Assembly (NCBI GenBank): GCA_900554405.1 | Contig: USHI01000025.1 | Span: forward strand, 1-12,760 | Direction of reading: 5' to 3' | DNA length: 12,760 nucleotides | Origin: an uncultured Eubacteriales bacterium | GTDB lineage: Bacteria > Bacillota > Clostridia > Oscillospirales > CAG-382 | Shown: positions 1 to 7,293 of the stretch, one piece after another | How positions within the stretch are numbered: position 1 is the first letter of the stretch | Layout: each line of letters begins with the position of its first letter | Notes under the pieces: model-generated | The model's database searches: none | Told to the model about the DNA's origin: nothing | Seen by the model: the letters and a program-made list of their open reading frames with translations, nothing else | Program-made: the position numbers and the translations under genes

Positions 1-83
1 ACCGTTCTCTGCCCGAACCACAAGACTTATAGTTCCTTACGACTGTTAAGCCTTCGCTTTCCGTCTTTTTTCATATTGCCTGT

Positions 84-2018
84 TTATCTTGCGGCTTCAA
101 GCCCGGATTCCCAGAATGTCGGTTTATCCGAGCTTTTTATACATTCAAAGCTGTCGCGGATCGCCTTGCAGAGGTATTCGGCTCTTGCGGCTATTCTTTC
201 GTTTTTGAAGCAGCCGGGGTAGGAATCCTCGTTGAAGCACATATTTTCAAACAGCCGCGAACGGTCCTCACCGGGGAATGTTCTCGAATAAGAATCCATG
301 AAGTAGGGGTCTGCGGTGTAATCCATGACGTATTTCGTATCGGAAATATCATACCCCTGCGAATCGACATATGAATAGAAATATCCGTCGCCGGGAACAT
401 ATCCGAACCATTCGGCGTATGCATCCGGATTGTTTATGTTGATATAGCTGTCGACAGCGTGCATAAGCTCGTGGCAGAAGGTGGGAGCAAAGCCGTAATA
501 GTTGATGTCTATCACGATTCTGCCGATCCCGTAATCCGAATAATGGTAGGCGACGGGAGAGCTTGTGGAATTGGGGTCTGTCGGTTTCAGTGTGCCGGTG
601 AAATAGATTATCAGCTTGCTGTCGGCGCCTTTGTCATTTTTGCGGAAAAGCTCCTGCATAAAGCCTTTCGGGAATTTGCCGAGCATATCGTCAAGGGCTT
701 TAAGCTTTTCGATTATCGTGTATTTGTCGGTACATTTTTCGGCGACAAAATCGGGAAAGTCATTCCCGACAGCAGTACCGGTATATACGATAACGCCGTA
801 TTTTTCCTCGATATCAGCGGCGAGCTTTTCGGGAGTCAACGTGGGCTTGCGTTCGACCGGCTCCTTGTAGCCGCCGGTGTAAATACAGAAATCGGAGCTG
901 CGGTTTTGATAGCTTTCTTCGCCGCCGCCTTCGGCGTTTGTGTAAACAACATTTATAAGCGTAAAGCGTTCGTCGCAGGCAATGAATTCTATCCCTGCGG
1001 AAAGCTTTTCATCCGATGCCGCAAACTCGCGGCGCAGCCTCAGCACACCGGCTGTATCGTATGCGCGCAGCGTGCAGGCAAGCCCGTCATATGCGACGGT
1101 AAAGAAAAGATTTTCGCTTACATCCAGAAGGCTTTCGCGGTAATCCTCAAGCGCGATGACGGTTTTGACTTCCGGGGTATCAAAATCGGTTATCGAAACG
1201 CTCGAATTCGTAAAGGAATGCTCGAATATATGATTGCCGAAAACCAGAACACCACCGGGATCGCCGGTTCGGACAGTCCTTACGGAGTTATTATCGCCGG
1301 CGTCGATAAGAAAATGCGTTATGACCGAATCGCCCTTTGTCGACCCCTGGAAATGGTATTCGTTTCCGTTGCGGTAAAAGAAGGAAACATAATTGTATTC
1401 ACCGTCGAATTCGGCAAGCAGGGATTCGGCGCTTCCGTCATCGGAAAGGTATATGCCGCTGTTATTTGTAATGCGGATATATCCACCGCCGGGGAAGACG
1501 GTATAAATGGAGGAATCCTCAACCGGGGCGGAGCTGTCGTCAAGCAGCCGGGATTTTGCGGGCTTGTCGTCTGTCGGGGCGGTGTATTCGGCATATGTGC
1601 CGTAAAACGAGGTGATATAATACCCCTCGCCGTAAGCACAGATCCGTGAGCAGTAATTAACGCCTATATCGGTTTCCTTTTCAAGTGCGCCCGTAGCCGG
1701 GTCGTATATGCGCACGAAGGAATCGGTGTCATTGCGGAACAGTATCGCCACGCTTCCGCCCTTAAGCACTGACGCGGAAACGGGGTAATCCCCGCCGCCG
1801 TAATCAATGTAATCTGCGCGGATAAGCCCGTCCGGCAGGGTTTCTCCGCGGTAGGTCGGCTGTTCCGGCTCTGTGGCGGAGGTATGCGAAACGCCGGAAG
1901 AGGTGTCCGGCGCGGATGTACGGGAGCTGTCGGCTCCGTCCGGCCTTTTGCAGGAAAACAGCGTGAAAACGGTTATAAATGCAAGAAGTATTGTAAGCAG
2001 CTTCGGGATCGGTTTCAT
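84..2018 (-). CDS. Secreted lipoprotein with C-terminal HExxH zinc metallopeptidase domain
   Basis: This 644-residue protein begins with a lipoprotein signal peptide: a Lys-containing start, a hydrophobic core to about residue 21, and lipobox LFSC with Cys23. A Ser/Thr-rich linker follows to about residue 55. Residues about 65-390 are rich in short beta-strand-like segments (for example RIYDPATGALEKE), resembling a PQQ/YVTN-type beta-propeller; that fold is an inference. The C-terminal third carries HELMH (His516, Glu517, His520), the zinc-binding motif of gluzincin-type metallopeptidases. Downstream FPGEDRSRLFE, with Glu584, is a good candidate for the third ligand. It probably sits on the outer face of the membrane and acts on extracellular or wall protein; the substrate is unknown. 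The start is supported by GGAGG at 2024-2028 and a consensus promoter just upstream. It is transcribed alone, divergently from the methyltransferase gene. I do not recognise a named family for the whole protein. Confidence 0.85.
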   Translation of the reverse strand: MKPIPKLLTILLAFITVFTLFSCKRPDGADSSRTSAPDTSSGVSHTSATEPEQPTYRGETLPDGLIRADYIDYGGGDYPVSASVLKGGSVAILFRNDTDSFVRIYDPATGALEKETDIGVNYCSRICAYGEGYYITSFYGTYAEYTAPTDDKPAKSRLLDDSSAPVEDSSIYTVFPGGGYIRITNNSGIYLSDDGSAESLLAEFDGEYNYVSFFYRNGNEYHFQGSTKGDSVITHFLIDAGDNNSVRTVRTGDPGGVLVFGNHIFEHSFTNSSVSITDFDTPEVKTVIALEDYRESLLDVSENLFFTVAYDGLACTLRAYDTAGVLRLRREFAASDEKLSAGIEFIACDERFTLINVVYTNAEGGGEESYQNRSSDFCIYTGGYKEPVERKPTLTPEKLAADIEEKYGVIVYTGTAVGNDFPDFVAEKCTDKYTIIEKLKALDDMLGKFPKGFMQELFRKNDKGADSKLIIYFTGTLKPTDPNSTSSPVAYHYSDYGIGRIVIDINYYGFAPTFCHELMHAVDSYININNPDAYAEWFGYVPGDGYFYSYVDSQGYDISDTKYVMDYTADPYFMDSYSRTFPGEDRSRLFENMCFNEDSYPGCFKNERIAARAEYLCKAIRDSFECIKSSDKPTFWESGLEAAR

Positions 2019-2047
2019 ATTTGCCTCCGAAAATTGTCTTTACGGTG

Positions 2048-2076
2048 ATTATACAATATGTTTCGTGTTGTGTCAA
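2048..2076 (-). promoter_or_regulatory. Consensus sigma-A promoter of the metallopeptidase lipoprotein gene
   Basis: On the minus strand, TTGACA (2071-2076) and TATAAT (2048-2053) are separated by exactly 17 bp, so both boxes match the consensus perfectly. Transcription should start near 2041, giving a leader of about 20-25 nt that contains the GGAGG ribosome site at 2024-2028. Such a promoter suggests strong constitutive expression unless a repressor acts. I see no clear operator palindrome. Confidence 0.85.
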
Positions 2077-2089
2077 CCGCACTTTACGG

Positions 2090-2118
2090 TTGCATAATTT
2101 GCACTTTTGTGCTAAAAT
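2090..2118 (+). promoter_or_regulatory. Promoter of the THUMP methyltransferase gene
   Basis: TTGCAT (2090-2095) and TAAAAT (2113-2118) are spaced 17 bp apart, a good vegetative promoter pair with two mismatches in the -35 box and one in the -10 box. It lies back to back with the leftward lipoprotein promoter, with only 13 bp between the two -35 boxes, so the polymerases may compete. The leader is about 22 nt and contains GGAGG at 2136-2140. Confidence 0.75.
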
Positions 2119-2146
2119 ACGGAAAACCGTCGTTCGGAGGCGCATT

Positions 2147-3268
2147 ATGGAATTTGTTGCAACCTGTCTTTTCGGCATAGAAGGAATACTCGGCGCGGAG
2201 ATAGATTCGCTCGGCTATAAAAGAACGGAGACCATAGACGGGCGTATCACCTTTGAAGCACCCGAAAGCGCCGTTGCGCGCTGCAATATCAGGCTGCGCA
2301 CGGCGGAACGTCTGTATATCCGTCTTGCCTCCTTCCGTGCGGAGACCTTCGATGCGCTTTTCGAAGGTGTAAAGAAGATCGAGTTCGGCGATTATATCGG
2401 CAGAAACGATGCGTTTCCGGTAACCGGGCATTCGGTGCGTTCAAAGCTGTTTTCCGTTCCGGATTGCCAGCGTATTATCAAGCGTGCCGCCGTCGCCGCG
2501 ATGAACCGCCGTTACGGGCTCGAACGCTTCGAGGAAACGGGTGTCAAATACAGGATAGAATTTTTCATTCTGAACGATATTGCCGCGATAATGCTCGATA
2601 CCTCCGGTGTTGCGCTGCATAAGCGCGGCTACCGTGCTGTTGCCGGTGTCGCGCCGCTGCGCGAAACGCTTGCCGCCGCGATGGTAAAGCTTTCGCGTAT
2701 GCGGGATAACGTCATTGTCTGCGATCCGATGTGCGGCAGCGGTACAATAGCGGTGGAGGCGGCGCTGTGCGCCACGAATACCGCGCCCGGGCTGAACCGC
2801 AGCTTTGCGGCGGAGGAATTCGGATTCCCCTGCAAACGCGCCTTTCGTGACGAAAGGGAAGCCGCCCGTGCCGAAATCACCCCGCCGTTCACGCAGATAT
2901 TCGGTTCGGATATCGATCCGGAAGCGGTGAAGCTCGCCGTGGAAAACGCCGAAAAGGCAGGCGTGGGCAAAGCGATAAGCTTTTCGGTTGCGGATGCGCG
3001 GAAGTTCCGTTCGCCGCTGGACGGTGCAAGGGGGACGGTGATCGTTAATCCGCCGTATGGCGAACGTATGGGCGACCTTGCAAGCGCGCGTGCGCTTTAC
3101 CGCGAATTCGGCAGGGCAGTGCAGAGCAATATCCCCGCGTGGCAGCTTTATATCATAACCTCCGATGCGGATTTCGAACGGTATTTCGGCAGAAGGAGCG
3201 ATAAAAAGCGCGTCCTTTATAACGGAATGATAAAATGCGAGCTTTTTCAGTATTTCAAAAAGCATTGA
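2147..3268 (+). CDS. THUMP-domain class I SAM-dependent rRNA guanine-N2 methyltransferase (RlmL/YpsC type)
   Basis: This 373-residue protein belongs to the COG0116 family of THUMP-containing RNA methyltransferases, which methylate guanine N2 in 23S rRNA (the family of E. coli RlmL and B. subtilis YpsC). The first 155 or so residues form the ferredoxin-like/THUMP RNA-binding part. The Rossmann methyltransferase domain follows: DPMCGSGT begins at Asp193 (motif I, SAM binding), GSDIDPEAV lies near residue 257, and the catalytic motif NPPYGER begins at Asn301. Length matches the single-domain Firmicutes members. The reading frame is open from 2021, but ATG at 2147 is preferred: GGAGG sits at 2136-2140, the promoter -10 box ends at 2118, and the homologous N-terminus (MEFVATCLFGIE) begins there. 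It is monocistronic, ending at a strong terminator at 3304. The exact modified nucleotide cannot be told from sequence. Confidence 0.92.
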   Translation: MEFVATCLFGIEGILGAEIDSLGYKRTETIDGRITFEAPESAVARCNIRLRTAERLYIRLASFRAETFDALFEGVKKIEFGDYIGRNDAFPVTGHSVRSKLFSVPDCQRIIKRAAVAAMNRRYGLERFEETGVKYRIEFFILNDIAAIMLDTSGVALHKRGYRAVAGVAPLRETLAAAMVKLSRMRDNVIVCDPMCGSGTIAVEAALCATNTAPGLNRSFAAEEFGFPCKRAFRDEREAARAEITPPFTQIFGSDIDPEAVKLAVENAEKAGVGKAISFSVADARKFRSPLDGARGTVIVNPPYGERMGDLASARALYREFGRAVQSNIPAWQLYIITSDADFERYFGRRSDKKRVLYNGMIKCELFQYFKKH

Positions 3269-3303
3269 AAAAAGCCTTTCTGCGTGAAGGGCTTCATAAG
3301 GAG

Positions 3304-3338
3304 GAGGGCAGCGCAGTATTTGTGCTGCCTTCTTTTTG
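3304..3338 (+). terminator. Rho-independent terminator of the methyltransferase gene
   Basis: A 12-bp stem (left arm 3304-3315, right arm 3321-3332, two G-U pairs) closes a 5-nt loop and runs into a T-run at 3333-3337. It begins 35 nt after the methyltransferase stop. The CPBP remnant starts immediately beyond it. Confidence 0.8.
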
Positions 3339-3360
3339 TGCTGCCCGGGAAAAGCTTTAA

Positions 3361-3855
3361 TCAGGCACTTTTTTCCTTCGGAACGGGGCCGCCGTTAATT
3401 ACGAGCCGGCGGAAACGGTTTGCCGCATTCTGTGTATGCTCTGTGTCGGGTTCCTGGAGGAGGTTATCTTCCGCGGGCTTCTGTTTAAGGCGATCGCAAG
3501 GGGCAATATCAGGTCCGCCGTCATTATTTCAAGCGTGACATTCGGCATCGGGCATATTATCAACCTGTTTAACGGCAGCGATATGGATCTTGTCGGCAAT
3601 CTTTGCCAGATCGCCTTCGCCGTCGCGGTCGGCTTCCTGCCGGTCACGATCTTTTATCGCGGCGGAAGCCTGCTTCCTTGTATTATTGTCAATTCCGCAA
3701 TCAACACGATCGGTACGTTTGCAAATGATAAAGCCGTTACTGCGGAAATGCACATTATTCATTTGGCGATCCTTATTGCTATAACCGTTGCCTATACCCT
3801 GGTACTGATAAAAACACTTCCGGATAATGATCAGGCGCCGAGGGCTGCTGATTGA
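3361..3855 (+). pseudogene. N-terminally truncated CPBP intramembrane metalloprotease remnant
   Basis: The open frame codes for the C-terminal half of a CPBP (Abi/CAAX protease-like) membrane protein. It shows EEVIFRG (the EExxxR motif), FGIGH (second motif), three or more hydrophobic segments and a short hydrophilic tail. Family members have roughly 100-150 residues before EExxxR. Here an in-frame TAA at 3358-3360 leaves only about 28 codons, and family-like sequence (NYEPAETV) can be followed back only to about 3385. The first ATG (3436) lies five codons before the motif and has no ribosome site, and no promoter is visible after the terminator at 3304-3338. In the third motif the usual His appears replaced by Asn (VNSAIN where HSxxN is usual), one base change from CAT to AAT. 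Truncation plus loss of a catalytic residue argue for a decaying gene. A short expressed protein from 3436 (139 residues) is possible but unlikely. Confidence 0.7.
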
Positions 3856-3975
3856 TAATACAGACCGGCTTCATGCCGCCCGGGATGAAATGAATCCGAA
3901 ATCAAGTACGGGCGTGCAGCCGGCTGCCGCAAGGGTTTTATTCCGCGCCTGCAATGCCATAAAAGCGCAAAGCAT

Positions 3976-4016
3976 AAAAAGAAGCCCGCAAGTCCGTCGT
4001 CAACGGGCTTGCGGGC
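3976..4016 (-). terminator. Terminator of tRNA-Leu
   Basis: A long inverted repeat (arms 3984-3996 and 4004-4016, 12 of 13 positions complementary, 7-nt loop) lies 7 nt past the tRNA 3' end. On the minus strand it is followed by a T-rich tract (complement of 3976-3983). On the plus strand the following sequence is only weakly T-rich, so it acts mainly leftward. Confidence 0.8.
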
Positions 4017-4023
4017 CTTTGTG

Positions 4024-4111
4024 TGGTGCCGGTGGCGGGGGTCGAACCCGCACGGGGTATTAGCCCACCGGATTTTGAGTCCGGCACGTCTGCCAATTCC
4101 ATCACACCGGC
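4024..4111 (-). tRNA. tRNA-Leu (anticodon CAA, CCA encoded)
   Basis: The transcript folds as a class II tRNA. The 7-bp acceptor stem GCCGGTG/CACCGGC pairs 4105-4111 with 4028-4034, followed by discriminator A (4027) and a genome-encoded CCA (4024-4026). The D arm contains TTGGCAGAC. The anticodon loop CTCAAAA has anticodon CAA at 4075-4077, which reads UUG. There is a long variable arm (GGGCTAATACCCC) and a T-loop GGGTTCGACCCC. The length of 88 nt including CCA and the large variable arm fit leucine. It has its own promoter and terminator. Confidence 0.96.
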
Positions 4112-4126
4112 ATCGCTGCACCGCAC

Positions 4127-4155
4127 ATTATAACACACAAAAAGATGTTTTGCAA
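4127..4155 (-). promoter_or_regulatory. Promoter of tRNA-Leu
   Basis: On the minus strand TTGCAA (4150-4155) and a perfect TATAAT (4127-4132) are separated by 17 bp, with the -10 box 15 nt before the mature tRNA 5' end. This leaves a very short 5' leader for RNase P removal. Confidence 0.75.
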
Positions 4156-4185
4156 CAGTTTTTTTGCGTGTGTACAGCGGTACGG

Positions 4186-4215
4186 TTGACAATACCGCCG
4201 GGCGGGTGGTAAAAT
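4186..4215 (+). promoter_or_regulatory. Promoter of the intact CPBP protease gene
   Basis: A perfect TTGACA (4186-4191) and TAAAAT (4210-4215) are separated by 18 bp. The expected start point is about 4222, which coincides with an in-frame ATG. That makes the ATG unlikely as the main start and supports the one at 4249, which has a ribosome site. Confidence 0.75.
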
Positions 4216-4248
4216 ACGCTTATGAACCTTAACGGAGGTACATTTCGG

Positions 4249-5280
4249 ATGAACCGTTTGTTTGAAAGCTGCCTTGCCGTGCGCGAGGCGCGGAATTCTT
4301 TACGCTACAAAGGCATGTTTTCGGTGGTTATTGCGTTTATGCTCGTTTCCTTCGGCGGCGGCCTGGTCGCTTCGATACTCACCGCCATATCGCAGACGGC
4401 ATATATTGTAAACAGCGCCGATTTCCGCGAAGCCGCGGCGGCAGGGAACGAAAACGCGGCTTACGAAGCGATCGAACGCCTGCTTGCATCTCCGCCGGCA
4501 TGGATGGGCATAGTCTCGCTTTTTGCTACTGCCGGCAGTATCGCAGCCGTACTGCTGTATTGCCGCAGGTCGGAACACAGGCGGCTTTATACGCTCGGTA
4601 TCTGCCGCGAGGGTGCCGTTTGCGAATACCTGCTGGGATTTTTGTTCGGCGCCGCTGCGATCACCGCCTCTGCCGCAGCCATTATCGCCACCGGCAACGG
4701 TGTATGGAAAGGTACGGAGAGCGGCGCAAATGCCGCGTACATTATTCTGTATTTTGCGGGTTATCTTGTTCAGGGGTTTTCGGAAGAGCTTCTGCTGCGC
4801 GGGTTCCTGCTTGTTTCGCTTTCGAAGAATTGCAGCGGGAATACTGCCGTACTCGGATCTGCTGCGGTTTTTGCATTGTTCCACCTCGGCAATAATGCCG
4901 TCACACCGCTTGCGCTTATCAATTTGTTCCTTTTCGGCGTGTTTGCCGCGATATGCTTTCTCAAGCGCGGCAGCATCTGGATGATAGCCGCATTCCACAG
5001 CGCGTGGAATTTCGTGCAGGGGAATATTCTGGGAATAAGTGTCAGCGGCGGTGCGGGATCCGAATCGGTATTCGGTATCGGGCTTACCGGCGCGGATTGG
5101 CTTTCCGGCGGCGGATTCGGCGCGGAGGGCAGCATTTTTACAACGGCGGTGCTTGCAATATTCGTTTTGCTTGCCTGCATTTCAAAACAGAAGCGCCTGC
5201 TTCCGCCGCGCTTTTGCGAACGCGGCGAATTCTGCACCGCGGCTGTTTCGGAATCGGATTTTTCCGCCGATGCCCGGTAA
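4249..5280 (+). CDS. CPBP family intramembrane glutamic endopeptidase
   Basis: This 343-residue polytopic membrane protein has all three motifs of the CPBP/Abi family: EELLLRG (Glu179, Glu180, Arg184), FALFHLG with His212, and HSAWN (His250, Asn254). The family includes Rce1-like CAAX proteases and bacterial proteins linked to bacteriocin self-immunity; the role here is unknown. An N-terminal amphipathic part precedes about eight hydrophobic segments, starting near residues 25-45. An ATG at 4222 is in frame but sits at the predicted transcription start. The ATG at 4249 follows GGAGG (4234-4238) at 10 nt and is preferred. The segment after motif 3 is long and Gly/Ser-rich, with one more membrane segment near residues 300-320. 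It belongs to a different subgroup from the remnant at 3361-3855, so the two are not a recent duplication. Confidence 0.9.
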   Translation: MNRLFESCLAVREARNSLRYKGMFSVVIAFMLVSFGGGLVASILTAISQTAYIVNSADFREAAAAGNENAAYEAIERLLASPPAWMGIVSLFATAGSIAAVLLYCRRSEHRRLYTLGICREGAVCEYLLGFLFGAAAITASAAAIIATGNGVWKGTESGANAAYIILYFAGYLVQGFSEELLLRGFLLVSLSKNCSGNTAVLGSAAVFALFHLGNNAVTPLALINLFLFGVFAAICFLKRGSIWMIAAFHSAWNFVQGNILGISVSGGAGSESVFGIGLTGADWLSGGGFGAEGSIFTTAVLAIFVLLACISKQKRLLPPRFCERGEFCTAAVSESDFSADAR

Positions 5281-5287
5281 ATGATGC

Positions 5288-5316
5288 TTGACAAATCCGC
5301 AGCGAAGAAATATAAT
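5288..5316 (+). promoter_or_regulatory. Consensus promoter of the 232-residue lipoprotein gene
   Basis: Perfect TTGACA (5288-5293) and perfect TATAAT (5311-5316) are separated by 17 bp. The promoter starts 8 nt after the CPBP stop codon, so the lipoprotein gene has its own strong start rather than relying on read-through. Confidence 0.85.
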
Positions 5317-5346
5317 CACCCTACATCACCCGAAAGGAAAAACGTT

Positions 5347-6045
5347 ATGAAAACAACAAAAGCAATTATCGCTTTAATTCTCGCGCTTTGCGCCGCCATA
5401 TCCTTTGCCGCGTGCTCCAAGGGCGGGGAAACAAGCACCTCCTCCGCAGACAAATCCGCATCCTCCGCTGCCGATACCGCATCGGTTGCCACTTCCGCAG
5501 ACACCTCCGGCGAATCGGAATCTTCTTCCGAAACGGATGCGACCGGCCTTGTGGGCGAATGGGTGTTCACATATGAGATGAGCGAGATAATGGCGGCTAC
5601 CTTTGCCGCGACTCTGCCCGATCTTGTGCTTTCCGAAAACAGCCTTCCGCTCAAAGCCGAATATACCTTCGCCGAGGACGGAACATATTCTACCGCTATC
5701 GATACCGCTTCTCTTTCCGAAAGCCTGGAAGCTTATAAGAAGATACTTGCCGCCGATCTGAAAAAGTATTTCGACGACAAGGGCGATGATAGAAGCGACG
5801 AGGCGATCAATGAACTCCTTCTGCCTCTTTCGGCGGAAGCCGTCGCCTCCCAAGGCTCCGAGGTCAACGGCAAATACACCGTGACGGAAGTCGATGGGAA
5901 GAGCACCCTCACGCTTGTTCCTGCCGATGAATTCGGCGATACCGAATCCGAGGAATACGAGATCGTTTCCTGCGATGCAAAAAAGCTTGTGCTGAAGCAG
6001 GGTGTCGGCGAGAATTCCGTAGAGCTCGAGTTCACCCGTAAATAA
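5347..6045 (+). CDS. Small lipoprotein, possibly lipocalin-like
   Basis: This 232-residue protein has a lipoprotein signal peptide with lipobox FAAC (Cys23). A low-complexity Ser/Ala/Thr/Asp-rich spacer runs from about residue 25 to 63, then comes a compact domain. That domain opens with GLVGEWVF, continues with YTFAEDGTYS and GKYTV, and ends in alternating beta-strand-like segments (STLTLV, KLVLKQ, SVELEF). This layout resembles small lipocalin-like extracytoplasmic lipoproteins of Clostridia, but no specific family or ligand can be assigned. The domain has a central acidic/helical insertion (about residues 120-165). The frame is open from 5281, but ATG at 5347 is chosen because the promoter occupies 5288-5316, a purine-rich GAAAGGA lies just upstream, and the signal peptide begins there. 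Transcription ends at 6058-6094. Confidence 0.85.
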   Translation: MKTTKAIIALILALCAAISFAACSKGGETSTSSADKSASSAADTASVATSADTSGESESSSETDATGLVGEWVFTYEMSEIMAATFAATLPDLVLSENSLPLKAEYTFAEDGTYSTAIDTASLSESLEAYKKILAADLKKYFDDKGDDRSDEAINELLLPLSAEAVASQGSEVNGKYTVTEVDGKSTLTLVPADEFGDTESEEYEIVSCDAKKLVLKQGVGENSVELEFTRK

Positions 6046-6057
6046 TCACGGATATAA

Positions 6058-6094
6058 AAAAGCACTCGCCGGTAAAGCGGGTGCTTTTATTTTT
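6058..6094. terminator. Bidirectional terminator between convergent genes
   Basis: A 12-bp stem (6058-6069 with 6077-6088, one G-U pair) with a 7-nt loop is followed by a T-rich tract on the plus strand (to 6094) and by a T-run on the minus strand (complement of about 6054-6060). It can stop both the rightward lipoprotein transcript and the leftward ilvE-DUF3810 transcript. Confidence 0.8.
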
Positions 6095-6108
6095 GGTTTG
6101 GGCAGCGG

Positions 6109-7293
6109 TTATCCGATGCTCTTGTAATACGCGACAGCAAGGTCGACAACAAGCCCGTAGCTGGATATGCCGGATTTCTGCCCCTGCGATTTCAGGAAGG
6201 TATCGTTTACCTTGCCGGAAACCGTGCTCGCCGTGCTTTCGCGGTACTTATCGAAGAATTTCGAATAAGCCGAAAGCTCGCCGATGCATTTCTTCGGTGT
6301 AATGGAATTCAGCTCGCGGAAGAGGTTTTCGTCCTCCGTTCCGCGCACAGCCGTATAAAGTGCGCTGCGGAGGTAGTTCAGCATATTCATATATGCGCTG
6401 TAACGCACATAATTGTCGTCGCTTGAAGCACACACGAGAAAGGCGACAAAATTTGCTTCCTCCTCGCGGGAGATACCGCGTTGGTGCGCCATTTCGTGCG
6501 CCATGGTGAACGGGCGTATGAAATCCGGGTAATTGGTATTTATATTCGCTTCGCCCGTCATATAGGTGTACACACCCGAAATGTGGGTATACGTCATCGG
6601 TTCGGAAAGCGCGATCGCCTTCGGTTTCGATGAAAAATGCGAAATATAATCCACTCCGGCGGCATAACCGTCGAACGCGGAATTGACCTTTTCCGTCAGC
6701 TCGGAAAAGCCGTACGGCATTACCGAATCGCCCGTCGAATCAAAGGAAACGTTCGGAAGCACATTATCCATTTCGTTTATCACCTTTTGGGCGGTTTCGT
6801 AAAGCTCAAAGGCAGAAACGGCGCTGCGTTCAATACCGAGGTTTTTCTCCAACGGGTTGCGGTTGTAGCCCGTGCCGAAGCCGGCAAAGAAAAGTATGCC
6901 GATAACGAGCAGCAGGCTTATCAGCGGCTTCAGAAGGCGGTAAAACCTGCGGTTGCTCGAATCGCGCCTTCCCGAAACTATCGCCGCCGTGATATAGGCG
7001 ATAAGCAGCACCGGCAGCGAAATTATAACGCATTCGGCAAAGGAAAACGGGAACCACCCCATTGCCTTTGCGGTGATAAACCGTACCGCCTGCGCGGGGT
7101 AGCGCGTCCAGAATTCGGCAAACGGCGTACAGAGCCGCGCGGTGAGATATACCGCAAGCGAAAAGGCGAATACGATCAGAAGCGCGATCATACGGCGGGA
7201 AAGCAGTCCGTCCTCGCGCCAGCGCGCAATAAGCGGCTTTTTTTCTTCCTCGGGTGCGCCCTCCGGCAAGGTGTTTATTTCCTCGATGTTCAT
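6109..7293 (-). CDS. DUF3810-type membrane zinc metallopeptidase
   Basis: This 394-residue protein has a short charged cytoplasmic N-terminus, three predicted membrane helices (about residues 35-53, 86-107 and 120-139) and a large C-terminal domain with HEMAH (His266, Glu267, His270) followed by REEEAN. Glu278 or Glu279 is a plausible third zinc ligand. This matches the DUF3810 family (HExxH...E), which has no well-defined substrate. The domain probably faces outside. Its ATG overlaps the stop of the upstream aminotransferase gene as ATGA (7290-7293), and only a weak AGAAAG precedes it, so translation is probably coupled to that gene. Transcription ends at the bidirectional terminator at 6058-6094. 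Confidence 0.85.
   Translation of the reverse strand: MNIEEINTLPEGAPEEEKKPLIARWREDGLLSRRMIALLIVFAFSLAVYLTARLCTPFAEFWTRYPAQAVRFITAKAMGWFPFSFAECVIISLPVLLIAYITAAIVSGRRDSSNRRFYRLLKPLISLLLVIGILFFAGFGTGYNRNPLEKNLGIERSAVSAFELYETAQKVINEMDNVLPNVSFDSTGDSVMPYGFSELTEKVNSAFDGYAAGVDYISHFSSKPKAIALSEPMTYTHISGVYTYMTGEANINTNYPDFIRPFTMAHEMAHQRGISREEEANFVAFLVCASSDDNYVRYSAYMNMLNYLRSALYTAVRGTEDENLFRELNSITPKKCIGELSAYSKFFDKYRESTASTVSGKVNDTFLKSQGQKSGISSYGLVVDLAVAYYKSIG

Noticed and set aside
1..83. Possible gene or terminator downstream of the first lipoprotein
   Set aside because: I found only a 15-codon minus-strand frame without a ribosome site and no clear hairpin with a T-run.
459..1649. Long plus-strand open frame (396 residues) opposite the metallopeptidase lipoprotein
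   Set aside because: It lies wholly antisense to a gene with signal peptide, HELMH motif, ribosome site and consensus promoter. It has no recognisable domain or ribosome site of its own.
2021..2146. Upstream extension of the methyltransferase frame
   Set aside because: It overlaps both divergent promoters, so it would precede the transcription start. The ribosome site and family N-terminus support 2147.
2441..3265. Minus-strand open frame of 274 residues opposite the methyltransferase
   Set aside because: The sense strand carries the complete THUMP/methyltransferase motifs; the antisense product is Arg/His-rich and has no support.
4222..4248. Leaderless ATG start for the CPBP protease
   Set aside because: This ATG sits at the predicted +1 position and lacks a ribosome site, while GGAGG at 4234-4238 clearly serves the ATG at 4249. 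A leaderless alternative cannot be fully excluded.
5281..5346. Start of the small lipoprotein at 5281
   Set aside because: The stretch contains the perfect promoter (5288-5316) and would bury the signal peptide internally.
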